DNA of 64,000 nt from Natrinema salsiterrestre (GTDB taxonomy: Archaea > Halobacteriota > Halobacteria > Halobacteriales > Natrialbaceae), in NCBI RefSeq assembly GCF_029502005.1, contig NZ_JAMQOT010000001.1, forward strand, positions 868,001 to 932,000. The letters are read 5' to 3'. Of the stretch, positions 15,017 through 23,708 are shown piece after piece. A program made the translations under genes and the position numbers. The notes below the pieces were generated by a model that was not told the origin of the DNA, made no database searches, and saw only the letters and a program-made list of their open reading frames with translations. Position 1 is the stretch's first letter. Each line of letters starts with the position of its first letter.

Positions 15017-16372
15017 ATGACAAGCGGCAACCTTACTGACACCGAACGGGCGGTATTGGACGAGATCGAGGAGAAGGACGTCGACTTCCTCCGACTGCAG
15101 TTTACGGACATTCTGGGAACGGTCAAGAACGTCTCCGTGCCGGCTCGACAGGCCGAGAAGGCCTTCGCCGAAGGGATCTACTTCGACGGGTCTTCTATCG
15201 AGGGCTTCGTGCGCATTCAGGAGTCGGACATGCGGCTCAAGCCCGATCCCGACACCTTCGCGATTCTCCCGTGGCGCCAGAAGGAGGAGAGCGTGTCCGC
15301 CCGCATGATCTGTGACGTCTACGATACCTCGACGGGCGAGCCCTTCGAAGGCGATCCGCGCCGCGTTCTCAAGAACGCGCTGGACCGCGCCCACGAGATG
15401 GGCTATACGGTCAACGCCGCGCCCGAACCGGAGTTCTTCCTCTTCGAGGAGGACGAGGACGGCCGCGCGACGACGAAGACCAACGACGCCGGCGGCTACT
15501 TCGACCTCGCGCCGAAAGACCTCGCCAGCGACGTCCGCCGCGACATCATCTACGGCCTCGAGAGCATGGGCTTCGAGGTCGAGGCGAGCCACCACGAGGT
15601 CGCACAGGGCCAACACGAGATCAACTTCGAGTACGACGACGCCCTGACGACGGCCGACAACGTCGGCACCTTCCGGACCGTCGTTCGCGCGATCGCCGCC
15701 CAGCACGATCTCCACGCGACGTTCATGCCCAAGCCGATCCCGCGCATCAACGGCTCGGGGATGCACACGCACCTCTCGCTGTTCACCGAGGACGGCGAGA
15801 ACGCGTTCCACGACGAGGACGACGAGTTCAACCTGAGCGAGGAGGCCCACGCCTTCACCGCGGGGATCCTCGAGCACGCGCCGGCGATCACGGCGATCGC
15901 GAACCCGACGGTCAACAGCTACAAGCGGCTGGTGCCCGGCTACGAAGCGCCTGTGTACGTCGCCTGGTCCGACCGCAACCGCTCGGCGCTGATCCGCAAG
16001 CCGGCGGCCCGCGTTCCGGCCGCCTCGCGCGTCGAACTGCGCTCGCCGGATCCATCGTGTAACCCCTACCTCGCGCTCGCCGTCATGATCCACGCGGGTC
16101 TCGACGGCATCGAAAATGACCTCGACTGTCCGGACCCGGTCCGGGAGAACATCTACGACTTCGACGAGGCGAAGCGCGAGGAGTACGGCATCGACACGCT
16201 GCCGTCGAACCTCGGCGAGGCCGTCGACGCCCTCGAGGAGGACGAGGCGATCTACGACGCGCTCGGCGACCACGTCAGCGCCAAGTTCGTCGAGGCCAAG
16301 CGCCAGGAATACAAGGACTACCTCGTCGACGTCTCCGACTGGGAACTCGACCGCTACCTCGAGACGTTCTGA
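15017..16372 (+). CDS. glnA: Glutamine synthetase, type I
   Basis: ATP-dependent condensation of glutamate and ammonia to glutamine in the cytosol, the main nitrogen-assimilation step. The 451 residues fit short archaeal GSI-alpha enzymes. The N-terminal beta-grasp domain contains [17 protein letters not shown] and FDGSSIEGF. The catalytic barrel holds the metal and substrate motifs [41 protein letters not shown] and [15 protein letters not shown], then [10 protein letters not shown] and [14 protein letters not shown]. The adenylylation-type insertion of longer GSI-beta enzymes appears absent, consistent with other control, probably transcriptional through the divergent lrp. Confidence 0.96.
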   Translation: MTSGNLTDTERAVLDEIEEKDVDFLRLQFTDILGTVKNVSVPARQAEKAFAEGIYFDGSSIEGFVRIQESDMRLKPDPDTFAILPWRQKEESVSARMICDVYDTSTGEPFEGDPRRVLKNALDRAHEMGYTVNAAPEPEFFLFEEDEDGRATTKTNDAGGYFDLAPKDLASDVRRDIIYGLESMGFEVEASHHEVAQGQHEINFEYDDALTTADNVGTFRTVVRAIAAQHDLHATFMPKPIPRINGSGMHTHLSLFTEDGENAFHDEDDEFNLSEEAHAFTAGILEHAPAITAIANPTVNSYKRLVPGYEAPVYVAWSDRNRSALIRKPAARVPAASRVELRSPDPSCNPYLALAVMIHAGLDGIENDLDCPDPVRENIYDFDEAKREEYGIDTLPSNLGEAVDALEEDEAIYDALGDHVSAKFVEAKRQEYKDYLVDVSDWELDRYLETF

Positions 16373-16420
16373 GGAGACCCGCCGTCGACGAGAGCAGTTC
16401 GGTCGTTTTCTTCCGTTCGT

Positions 16421-17092
16421 TCAGTCGGTTTCCGACAGGTCGTGCTCGTGACTCTCGAGTTCGAGCGTTGCCGGCTCGAGCGTGTAGTATCGCTCCCAGG
16501 CGGGCGCGAGACTGACGACCCTCGTCCCCGCGATCTCGGCCTCGCGGTGGCGATGATGGTGACCCACCAGACAGAGGTCGGGCGAGATCGCCTCGAGCAG
16601 GTCGTCGACGTGCTCGCAGCCGGGGTCGTACCCGTAAGAGAGCAGGCCGTTCGGTGCCTCGTGCGTGAGGAAGACGTCGATATCCTCGAGCTCAGCCGCC
16701 CGCTCGACGTCGTCGCGCGTGAAGTGACGGCGACGCTCCCCCGTGAGCTCGGCCCGCGACCGGTCGTACCTCGTCGGGGCGAAGTTCCCGGAGAGGCCGG
16801 CCACGCGGAGCCCGTCGACCGCGGCCGCCGTGCTCGCGAGGAGGTGGACGTTGTTCGTTTCGTCGAGATCTCTCCCCGACCGCAGCGCGTCGATGACGTC
16901 GAAGTCCTCGTTGTTCCCCGCGATGAACCACGTCGGCGCCGGCAGGTCGTAGTGCTCGAGGTCGCCGAGCTGGAGCACCCGATCGGGCTCGAGGGTCCGG
17001 TAGAGCTCGAGGAGAATCTCGCATCGATCGGGATCGGACGCGTGGGCATCGCCGAGGACGAGCATGCGATCACGGAGGGGTTCGACTCGCAT
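16421..17092 (-). CDS. Calcineurin-like metallophosphoesterase
   Basis: A 223-residue metallophosphoesterase starting at ATG 17092 (MRVEPLRDRMLVLGDAHASD); a longer frame upstream lacks family similarity. The five metallophosphatase motifs are in order: GDAHASD (residues 16-22), VLQLGDLEHYD, GNNEDFD, LTHEAPNG and GHHHRHRE. They provide the Asp/His/Asn ligands of a dinuclear metal site. Length and motif spacing resemble MJ0936/YfcE-type phosphodiesterases. Substrate is unknown. It is divergent from the small protein gene at 17219, with which it shares a TATA-containing interval. Confidence 0.85.
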   Translation of the reverse strand: MRVEPLRDRMLVLGDAHASDPDRCEILLELYRTLEPDRVLQLGDLEHYDLPAPTWFIAGNNEDFDVIDALRSGRDLDETNNVHLLASTAAAVDGLRVAGLSGNFAPTRYDRSRAELTGERRRHFTRDDVERAAELEDIDVFLTHEAPNGLLSYGYDPGCEHVDDLLEAISPDLCLVGHHHRHREAEIAGTRVVSLAPAWERYYTLEPATLELESHEHDLSETD

Positions 17093-17218
17093 AGTAGTCT
17101 CGCCGAGGGCTGGCGGCTCGCCGGGCATCTGCAGCGAGACGGGGCCGCCGTCCCGACCGAAATCGTCCGGGCACATTCAAGGATGGTATTTAGACGGACT
17201 GACGGCCGAGAACCAGAC

Positions 17219-17488
17219 ATGGCTGATACGCCCGATATCAACAAAGTAGAGACGGAAGACGACTACACCCACGTCCGGTTTCGCGATCCCGACCGGTACG
17301 ACGAGATCCGAACGCCCGACTGGGCGGAGCAGCCGGCGGAGTCGGTGTCCGAGGGCAGCGAAGTCCGTACCGGCAAGGTCGAAGGGGAAGACGACTGGGA
17401 GGTCACGAGCGTCCTGATCGACGAGCACGTCGACGAGGATAAAGCGAAAGAACAGGCCCGCGAGATCGTCGACAAGATCGAGTCCTGA
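17219..17488 (+). CDS. Small acidic haloarchaeal protein of unknown function (89 aa)
   Basis: I do not recognise a named family. The product MADTPDINKVETEDDYTHVR continues with RFRDPDRYDEIRTPDWAEQP, a beta-strand segment GSEVRTGKVEGEDDWEVTSVLI, and a C-terminal charged helix DEDKAKEQAREIVDKIES. There are no cysteines or membrane helices. A TATA-like GGTATTTAGA about 30 nt before the ATG supports a leaderless transcript and the chosen start. Strongly biased GC third positions support coding. The central strand pair followed by a helix could be a small substrate-binding or regulatory module. Confidence 0.65.
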   Translation: MADTPDINKVETEDDYTHVRFRDPDRYDEIRTPDWAEQPAESVSEGSEVRTGKVEGEDDWEVTSVLIDEHVDEDKAKEQAREIVDKIES

Positions 17489-17531
17489 GCTGTCGTCGTG
17501 AACGGACGATCGCGACGCTCGGTGAACCGGT

Positions 17532-18377
17532 TTAGGCTTCGGCCTGCTCGATCCACTCTTCGGCCTGGCTCTCCGAGATGTCGGCGGCTTCGGCGACGTT
17601 CTCGGCCCCGGCGCGCGTGAGGTCCTGGATCGTCGTGATGCCGGCCTCCGAGAGCTGTTCGCGGACGTCAGCGTCGATTCCCTCGACGGCCTCGAGCGTG
17701 TGCTCCGCATCGGTCTCGATCTTCGTGTGTGGTTCGTCGGTCCCCTGCACCGGAATCTCTCGAGTGACCGCTTCGGCCTGCTCCTCGAGTTGCTGCTGGA
17801 ACTGCTCGATCTGCTCGGCCTGTCGTTCGAGCAGGGTCTCGACGTCACCGGTCTGGTCCTCGAGCCGGTCTTCGAGCTGATCCTGCAGCTCCTGGGTCCG
17901 CTCGAGTTGCTCGCGGAGCTGTCCGGAGAACTCGTCGACGTTCTGGACGGCCTGATCCTCGACGGATCGCGTCATCTCGAGGAGCTGGTCGGTCTGCTCG
18001 TCGAGCGCGTCGACGAACTCCTCGGAGAGCTCGTTGGCGGACTCGACGTCCCGCTCCACTTCGCGCTCGAGCGCGTCGTAGAACTCCGTGTGGGTCGACT
18101 GCAGCTGATCGAAGGTCTCGTCGATGGTTCGGTGGGCCTCGGGAGCGTCGTCGCTGGGCAGCATCGCTGCCGTCGCGCTGACGTAGCCGTGCGTTGCCGC
18201 CTGGGCGAGCGCGAGCTGCTGGCGCTGGAGCGACGCCTGCCCTTTGAGGCCGGTGAGCGCCATCGTATCGACGTTTCGCTGGGTGGCCATCCCGTGCTTG
18301 AACAGCTGCTGGCTCTGTTTGACCGCGGTTCGCTGTGCGTCGAACATCGCTCGAATGGGGGATTCTGACTGACTCAT
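17532..18377 (-). CDS. Coiled-coil protein with C-terminal helix-hairpin-helix domain
   Basis: A 281-residue protein with three parts. Residues 1-70 are helical (RAMFDAQRTAVKQSQQLFKH, then LQRQQLALAQAATHGYVSA). Residues 85-215 form a long, Gln/Glu-rich coiled coil (FSGQLREQLERTQELQDQLE, then LLERQAEQIEQFQQQLEEQA). Residues 228-281 form an HhH module, TLEAVEGIDADVREQLSEAG followed by DLTRAGAENVAEAADISESQ. The HhH part resembles Rad51/RNA-polymerase-alpha type domains that bind DNA or proteins. The N-terminal helix pattern is faintly reminiscent of phasins, but no PHA gene is nearby, so I make no functional assignment. It could link a filament or granule to DNA. Confidence 0.7.
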   Translation of the reverse strand: MSQSESPIRAMFDAQRTAVKQSQQLFKHGMATQRNVDTMALTGLKGQASLQRQQLALAQAATHGYVSATAAMLPSDDAPEAHRTIDETFDQLQSTHTEFYDALEREVERDVESANELSEEFVDALDEQTDQLLEMTRSVEDQAVQNVDEFSGQLREQLERTQELQDQLEDRLEDQTGDVETLLERQAEQIEQFQQQLEEQAEAVTREIPVQGTDEPHTKIETDAEHTLEAVEGIDADVREQLSEAGITTIQDLTRAGAENVAEAADISESQAEEWIEQAEA

Positions 18378-18567
18378 GTTCGGCTAGTCGTCCGGCTCGA
18401 CACGGTATAATGTGTGGGCTTGCATACCTTCAGATGGTATTTAATGGCAATATTCGGGCTAGAGGGCGCGTAGTCGGCTCCGATTCCGTTCGGGAGCATC
18501 CCCTCGAGGGTGACTGTCACGAGTATCGTGATTCAGTATTATGAACGGGTTCGTGGTCCGTCCACGC

Positions 18568-19086
18568 ATGGTCGACAGCAGAACCTACGAGTTCGAGGGG
18601 GAGCGACCGACGATCGACGAGACGGCGCGGGTGAGCCGAGAGGCGACCCTCGTCGGCGACGTCGATATTCGGGCGGACGCCAGCGTCTGGCCGGGCGTCG
18701 TCCTCCGCGGCGACATCGGTCCCGTCCGAATCGGTCGGGAGACGCACGTCGGGGACAACGCGACGATTCACGCCTCGGAACTCGCGAACGAGGTGATGAT
18801 CGGACACGGGGCCGTTCTCAACGAAACGACCGTCGAGGAGCGAGCGCTGGTCGGATTCAACACGACGGTCAACACCGACGTGACGATCGGGAGCGGAAGC
18901 ATCGTCGCCGCGGGGACCGTCGTCCCCGACGCGTACTCGATCCCGCCCGAATCGTTCGTCCGCGGCGTTCCCGCGGAAATCACGCCGCTCGAGGAGACGG
19001 GAATCGACGCGGCGGCAATCCACGACGCGTTCGCGTCGGGCGAGTACACGAACCTGGCACAGCGCCACGACGAACTGTTCGAGTGA
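18568..19086 (+). CDS. Gamma-carbonic-anhydrase-like hexapeptide-repeat protein (altered metal site)
   Basis: A 172-residue left-handed beta-helix protein of the gamma-class carbonic anhydrase/YrdA-PaaY group. Hexapeptide repeats run through VGDVDIRADASVWPGVVLRG, PVRIGRETHVGDNATIH and MIGHGAVL, then VGFNTTVNTDVTIGSGSIVA. His68 and His80 match two zinc ligands of Cam-type enzymes. The third ligand, normally His five residues after the second, is Asn85 here. The catalytic Arg and Asp of LRGD are present. Classical carbonic anhydrase activity is therefore doubtful; an altered metal site or acyltransferase-like role is possible. The ATG at 18568 is preferred over 18541 because the fold starts there. 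Confidence 0.82.
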   Translation: MVDSRTYEFEGERPTIDETARVSREATLVGDVDIRADASVWPGVVLRGDIGPVRIGRETHVGDNATIHASELANEVMIGHGAVLNETTVEERALVGFNTTVNTDVTIGSGSIVAAGTVVPDAYSIPPESFVRGVPAEITPLEETGIDAAAIHDAFASGEYTNLAQRHDELFE

Positions 19087-19097
19087 GTCGGGAGCAG

Positions 19098-19601
19098 TTA
19101 CGACCGTGTCGTCGCCGAGCCGATCTCGAATATTTCCCGGTAGAGACTCTCGGCGACGCGATCGATGTTCGCCGACGCCTCGCTGGCGGCCATCGTATCG
19201 CCGACGCCCTGCCACTCGACCGAGAGTCGGGCGATCGGCACCAGTGCAATGCCCCCGATCACGATCTCGCCGTCGGGGGTGTGGACGCGCCACTCCGTCC
19301 GCATCCCGTTCGACGAGCGGGTGACGCCGTCGATCTCGCCGCCGGCGTCGACCCACCGCTCGACGAGGCCGTCAGTGAGTCGTCGGAGTTTCCGCTCCCC
19401 GAGCAGGTGGCCGGCGACGCCGCCGCCCGCGAGCAGCGCGAACGCGGCGGCTGCCATCGGGAGTCCACCGTAAGAGACGTTTATCGACGCCGCGAGGCCG
19501 GCCGTCACGACGACCAGCCCGAGCACCCGCGCGTCGATCGCGCTCGGTACCGTGCCGTTCCAGGTCGCCGACCCGCTCCGGGACGGCTGCTCGAGTTGCA
19601 T
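19098..19601 (-). CDS. Membrane protein of unknown function (two TM helices plus soluble domain)
   Basis: A 167-residue protein. After a short polar N-terminus there are two close transmembrane helices, VLGLVVVTAGLAASINVSY and GLPMAAAAFALLAGGGVAG. A soluble domain follows, containing RLTDGLVERWVDAGGEIDGV, RTEWRVHTPDGEIVIGGIAL and a C-terminal helix ASEASANIDRVAESLYREIF. No known family is recognised. The layout suggests a cytoplasmic or surface beta-rich domain tethered to the membrane. It sits convergent to the carbonic-anhydrase-like gene with only 11 bp between stops, and downstream of the dehydrogenase E1-alpha gene on the same strand. Confidence 0.65.
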   Translation of the reverse strand: MQLEQPSRSGSATWNGTVPSAIDARVLGLVVVTAGLAASINVSYGGLPMAAAAFALLAGGGVAGHLLGERKLRRLTDGLVERWVDAGGEIDGVTRSSNGMRTEWRVHTPDGEIVIGGIALVPIARLSVEWQGVGDTMAASEASANIDRVAESLYREIFEIGSATTRS

Positions 19602-19678
19602 ATCGACTGCACCTCGAGACGGTGCCCGGATAGCGCTTCGCCTGTCCCGCTGCTGCCTTTATACGCGCTCCGGCCGCG

Positions 19679-20806
19679 TTACTCGTCTTCGAGCAACGCG
19701 TCGTCGCCGTGTCGCTCCCGGAGATCGGCGAGGGAGTCGCGTTGCTCCTCGAGTCGCTCGGTCGGTTCGGCGTAGACGTACTCGAACATCTCGCTGGGGT
19801 CTCCCTCGACCGCCTCGGCCCTGTCGACCAGCGTCGCGAGCGTGTCATCGATCTCGGTGTCGATCGTGTCGATCCAGTCGTCGTCCAGCGCACCCTTCTC
19901 CCGGAGGTACGCCTCGAACCGGTCGATGGGGTCCCGCTCGCGCCACTCCTCGACCTCGTCGTCGTCCCGGTAGACGCTGGGGTCGTCCGCGGTCGTGTGT
20001 GCGCCGTAGCGGTACTGAACCGCCTCGATCAGGGTCGGCCGCGGTCCGTCGTCCGCCGCCTCGAGCGCCTTCTCCCGGGCGGCCGCGGTGACGACGTAGG
20101 TCGCGAGCGGGTCCATCCCGTCGACCTGCACGCCCTCGAAGCCGTAGGCGTCGGCCTTCTGGGCGATCGTCGCGCTCGCCGTTTGCCGCTCGCGCGGGAT
20201 CGAGATGGCCCACTGGTTGTTGTTACAGAAGAAGATGTTCGGGGTATCGAACACGCCCGCGAAGTTCATCGCCTCGTGGAAGTCGCCTTCGGAGGTCGAG
20301 CCGTCACCGAAGTGGACGACCCCGACGCGGTCGTCGTCGTTCAGTTTCGCCGCCCACGCCCAGCCCACCGAGTGCGGAATGTGACTGGCGATCGAGATGT
20401 TCAGCGGAAAGACCTCGATGTCGGTCAGCGCGGCGTTGCCGTCCTCGTGGCCCATCCAGTACAGCAGGTACTCCCACGGGAGCCCCCGTGCGACCAGCGC
20501 CCCGTGCTCCCGGTACTGAAAGGAGAGCATGTCGTCGTCCGCGAGCGCGTACGTCGACCCGATCTGTGACCCCTCCTGCCCCGCCAACGACGAATACGTC
20601 CCCATGCGACCCTGCCGCTGGAGGCTGATCATCCGCTCGTCGAACTGCCGAGCGAACCGCATATCCCGGTACATCGACCGCAGCGTCTCCGTCTCGAGGG
20701 CCGGCTCGAGTTCGGGAGCGACGACCGTCCCGTCGGCGTCGAGTATCCGAATCCGATCGTCCGGCGCTCGATCGAGCAGTCCCCGCTCGAGGACGTCTCC
20801 TGACAT
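19679..20806 (-). CDS. Thiamine-diphosphate-dependent 2-oxoacid dehydrogenase E1, alpha subunit
   Basis: A 375-residue E1-alpha subunit of the pyruvate/branched-chain 2-oxoacid dehydrogenase type. The ThDP/Mg motif begins VVHFGDGSTSEGDFHEAMNF and ends FFCNNNQWAIS, the GDG...NN pattern. SFQYREHGALVARGLPW and QYRYGAHTTADDPSVYR, which holds the phosphorylation-loop equivalent, complete the active site. A heterotetramer with E1-beta is required for activity, yet no beta subunit, E2 or E3 gene lies in the window, so this copy is an orphan. A strong TATA (TTATATAGG) lies about 25-30 nt before the ATG. Substrate is uncertain; haloarchaea carry several such paralogues. Confidence 0.9.
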   Translation of the reverse strand: MSGDVLERGLLDRAPDDRIRILDADGTVVAPELEPALETETLRSMYRDMRFARQFDERMISLQRQGRMGTYSSLAGQEGSQIGSTYALADDDMLSFQYREHGALVARGLPWEYLLYWMGHEDGNAALTDIEVFPLNISIASHIPHSVGWAWAAKLNDDDRVGVVHFGDGSTSEGDFHEAMNFAGVFDTPNIFFCNNNQWAISIPRERQTASATIAQKADAYGFEGVQVDGMDPLATYVVTAAAREKALEAADDGPRPTLIEAVQYRYGAHTTADDPSVYRDDDEVEEWRERDPIDRFEAYLREKGALDDDWIDTIDTEIDDTLATLVDRAEAVEGDPSEMFEYVYAEPTERLEEQRDSLADLRERHGDDALLEDE

Positions 20807-20985
20807 GGATTGTTCCTTGGTTTCCCCCTATATAACAGTAGCTCCGAATGTGCGTCGATCGACACTCGACGAGGGGAATGCGAACCCGGGTCGATCGACC
20901 GCGGTTATTCACTCAGTTAATCAAAACACAACGTCAGAGTGAAAATGCCCCGTATTGATTGATATCGGGACGGACATACTATGGT

Positions 20986-21303
20986 ATGTCACAACCAAAC
21001 AATGATCTATTCGACGCGTTAGCGAACGAACACCGTCGACGGATACTGTTCGATCTCGTAGACGAGAGCAGGCGCGGCGAGTCGCCGGTCGCTATCGACG
21101 TGTCTCCGGGTGCGGGTGCCAGCCGGGCCGCGGCCGGCATCGAACTCGTTCACGTCCACCTCCCGAAATTAGACGATTACGGCCTCATCGACTGGACCCC
21201 GGGCACGGACACCGTGGAAACGGGACCTCGCTTCTCGGACGTCCGCCCGATCCTGGAGCAGCTGTCCGATCACCAGGCGGTGGTGACGTTCGGATCGGAC
21301 TAA
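20986..21303 (+). CDS. ArsR-like winged-helix regulator (DUF7344-type)
   Basis: A 105-residue one-domain transcription factor. The start of the domain, NDLFDALANEHRRRILFDLV, is the typical haloarchaeal HTH opening. It is followed by the recognition segment GIELVHVHLPKLDDYGLIDW and a beta-wing. The C-terminal part FSDVRPILEQLSDHQAVVTF probably contributes to dimerisation. The ATG at 20986 is preferred over an upstream in-frame start because the domain begins there. The segment between residues 30 and 55 is Ala/Gly-rich and shorter on helices than usual, so DNA binding may be weak. Targets are unknown; it faces the E1-alpha gene divergently. Confidence 0.75.
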   Translation: MSQPNNDLFDALANEHRRRILFDLVDESRRGESPVAIDVSPGAGASRAAAGIELVHVHLPKLDDYGLIDWTPGTDTVETGPRFSDVRPILEQLSDHQAVVTFGSD

Positions 21304-21696
21304 GCGACCCGCCCGTCGAGTACGTCACGCGGGTATCTCACTTCGTGTCCAACGACCGCTCTCCCCGGTTTTCCGACGGCGTCAACGACCTCGCGCAATC
21401 GTCGATCGACTTCGAACGCCTCGGAGGAACTGCGATCACGGAACACGCGATCGGTATCGCGGTCGCTATCGGACGAGTAGAATCGGCGAGTCCCGCGTGG
21501 TTGGGCCTAACAGGACTCGCCACTCCTCTCTATTGACCGTGCCGCCAAGTAGCTTGTGTGATAATCCGAGTGAAAGCCGTATTTATCGAGGGAGTCGCCG
21601 GGAAATATAACGGGAGGCGCCGAATTTCGACACGAATGCTTTTGCACCCGCGCGCTCTACACCGCATGTTCGGACTACCGAATTCGTGGTTGGGCC
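21304..21696. other. 393-bp intergenic region before the TrmB-type gene
   Basis: A GTG-initiated frame of 63 codons (21345-21536, plus) exists, but its third-position GC is lower than in neighbouring genes and it resembles nothing known, so it is not called. Two TATA-like sites, CGTATTTATCG near 21580 and AAATATAACG near 21602, could serve the TrmB-type gene at 21697 with a leader of roughly 65-90 nt. Confidence 0.4.
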
Positions 21697-22512
21697 ATGA
21701 CAGCAAACGACACATCACAAGAAGCGGTTAGCCTGTTGCAGGACCTCGGGCTCCAGGAGTACGAAGCTCGCTGTTTTATAGCGTTGAACAAACTTCCCAG
21801 CGGGACGGCAAAGGAGATCCATGAGATCTCCGAGGTCCCGCGGACGAGAGTGTACGATGCGATTCGGGTCCTCGAGTCACAGGGGTTGGTCGAGGTACAG
21901 CACACGAGTCCGCAGGTGTACCGCGCCGTCGGCATCGACGAGGCGACGCAGACCCTGCGACAGAAGTACGAGGATCGGATCACGACCCTCGAGACGCATC
22001 TCGAGAACACGGAAGTACAGGACGTCGAGGAGGACGATCAGGTACAGGAGGTCTGGTCGCTGACCGGCCACGAGGCGATCGAGTCGCGAACGATCGACCT
22101 CATCAGGGAGGCGGAGTCCGAGATCGCGTTGCTCGTCGTCGACGAGGACATTCTCTCCGAGACGCTCCTCGACAGCTTGCGGACGGCGGCACGGAACGAC
22201 ATCTCGGTCGTCCTGGGCGGACAGACGGAAACGATCATCGACACGCTCGATACCGAGACCTCGACGACCCGGGTGTTCGAAACCGGTCTCGGCTGGCTCA
22301 CCGGCTCCGAGAGCGACAACGAAGTCGCGATCAGTCGCATACTGCTCGTCGACCGCGAGACGCTCCTGATCGGGTCGTTCTACCCGAATACGCCCGGGAG
22401 TCAGACGAAAGAGCAAGCCGTCTTCGCCCGCGGCCTCGAGAACGGAATCGTCGTCCTGCTCCGCCGACTGGTGACGGCGGGACTACCCCAGATCAAGGAT
22501 CCGGGGCAGTGA
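21697..22512 (+). CDS. TrmB-family transcriptional regulator
   Basis: A 271-residue regulator. The N-terminal TrmB winged helix (residues 10-75) reads AVSLLQDLGLQEYEARCFIA, then IHEISEVPRTRVYDAIRVLE, LVEVQHTSPQVYRAV. A short coiled coil follows, LRQKYEDRITTLETHLENTE. The C-terminal half contains VWSLTGHEAIESRTIDLIRE and a PLD-like sensor fold ending ISRILLVDRETLLIGSFYP, the arrangement of the HTH-TrmB sensor subclass. In archaea TrmB proteins respond to sugars or other metabolites and control central carbon genes; the ligand here is unknown. No operon partner: the next gene is convergent. Confidence 0.88.
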   Translation: MTANDTSQEAVSLLQDLGLQEYEARCFIALNKLPSGTAKEIHEISEVPRTRVYDAIRVLESQGLVEVQHTSPQVYRAVGIDEATQTLRQKYEDRITTLETHLENTEVQDVEEDDQVQEVWSLTGHEAIESRTIDLIREAESEIALLVVDEDILSETLLDSLRTAARNDISVVLGGQTETIIDTLDTETSTTRVFETGLGWLTGSESDNEVAISRILLVDRETLLIGSFYPNTPGSQTKEQAVFARGLENGIVVLLRRLVTAGLPQIKDPGQ

Positions 22513-22577
22513 CTCCGACGCCTCGGTCACGGCGTCGTCGACGCGAGTACTGAGCGAGCCGTCGCGGCGCGACCGAG

Positions 22578-23669
22578 CTACCGATACTGTGGCAGCCGAT
22601 CCGACCGATCCGAGCCGTCGACGAACGGCAGGTCGGTCAGGGTCGCACCGACTTCGTCGCCGCCGACTCGAACCGTCAGTTCGTCGCTCTCGAGCCCGTA
22701 GTCGACGATCGCGAGCGCGATGACGTCCCCGAGCATCGGGCTCTCGCCCGCGCGGGTCACCTCCCCGACCGACGCGTCGCCGTCGAAGACGGCCGCGCCG
22801 GAGTCGGGGACGGCCTCGCCCGAAAGGGTCAATCCGACGAGCCGTCGGCTCGGCTGGCCGCGGTTTTCCACGCGCGAGACGACTTCCTGACCGACGTAGC
22901 ACCCTTTCTCGAAGTCCAGGGCCGTGCGCAGTCCGAGCACGTTCGGCAGCGTCCCCTCGAGTTCGGTGTGAAAGAGCGGCGATCCGGCCTCGAGCGCGAG
23001 GCTCTCGAAGGTCCGGTAGCCGAAGGGAGCGGCGTTGAGCCCCTGATTGAGCAGCGTGTCGTGGACGGCCGCGGCGTCGGCGGCGGCACAGATCACCTCG
23101 TAACTCTCCTCGCCGGTGAGCGCGTCGGTCCGGATGACGGAGACGCCCTCGTCGCCCATCGTCCCGCGGACGAACGAATAGCGCTCGTCGGGCGAGCCGG
23201 CACCGTTGAGCACGCTCGCGATCTTTTCGGTGGCGTGTGGCCCGTGAATCCCGAAGACCGCGTAGTCGTCCGTCGCGACCCGGATATCGACGTCCTGAAT
23301 GAACACCTTCTCGGACCACTCATCGGCGAGGGGCTCGGCGCTTTCGGGCTGGGTAAAGAGCAGGAGCCGCTCGCCCGCGTTGTAAACGTAGAGTTCCACT
23401 TCGATTCCGCCCTGTGGATCGAGGACGAGGGCGTAACATCCCTGTCCGTCCTCCGCGGGGACGCGGTTCGATACCACGTTATCGACGTACTCGACGCGGT
23501 CGTCGCCCTCCACGACGATCACGCCGTAGGCGAACTCGAGCAACCCGACGCCGTTGCGGACGGCCCGATGCGTTCGCTCCGGCCGTCCGTAGTGTTCGAC
23601 GATCCGCCGGTCGGCGCGCTCGCCGAACGTGGCCCCGTGATCCTCGTGGATGGACTCGATGACGCTCAT
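22578..23669 (-). CDS. YgfZ/GcvT-like folate-binding protein
   Basis: A 363-residue member of the GcvT/YgfZ superfamily. The diagnostic YgfZ motif is present as LDFEKGCYVGQEVVSRVENR (K-G-C-Y-x-G-Q-E near residue 230-240), followed by PSRRLVGLTLSGEAVPDSGA of the C-terminal barrel. The N-terminal fold includes VEYVDNVVSNRVPAEDGQGC and AVFGIHGPHATEKIASVL. YgfZ proteins bind tetrahydrofolate and help maintain certain Fe-S enzymes. Haloarchaeal copies are often annotated as aminomethyltransferase, but the cysteine motif and lack of a glycine-cleavage cluster favour a YgfZ-like role. It precedes the DUF6432-type gene on the same strand with a 39-bp gap. Confidence 0.85.
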   Translation of the reverse strand: MSVIESIHEDHGATFGERADRRIVEHYGRPERTHRAVRNGVGLLEFAYGVIVVEGDDRVEYVDNVVSNRVPAEDGQGCYALVLDPQGGIEVELYVYNAGERLLLFTQPESAEPLADEWSEKVFIQDVDIRVATDDYAVFGIHGPHATEKIASVLNGAGSPDERYSFVRGTMGDEGVSVIRTDALTGEESYEVICAAADAAAVHDTLLNQGLNAAPFGYRTFESLALEAGSPLFHTELEGTLPNVLGLRTALDFEKGCYVGQEVVSRVENRGQPSRRLVGLTLSGEAVPDSGAAVFDGDASVGEVTRAGESPMLGDVIALAIVDYGLESDELTVRVGGDEVGATLTDLPFVDGSDRSDRLPQYR

Positions 23670-23708
23670 GCCTACTCCCTGGGGCCTGACCCTCTCAGGC
23701 GTTTCGAT

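Noticed and set aside
14924-16273. 449-codon minus-strand frame opposite glnA
   Set aside because: Same antisense artefact; glnA is unmistakable on the plus strand.
21345-21536. 63-codon frame between the HTH gene and TrmB-type gene
   Set aside because: GTG start, weak third-position GC, no promoter at the right spacing and no recognised domain.
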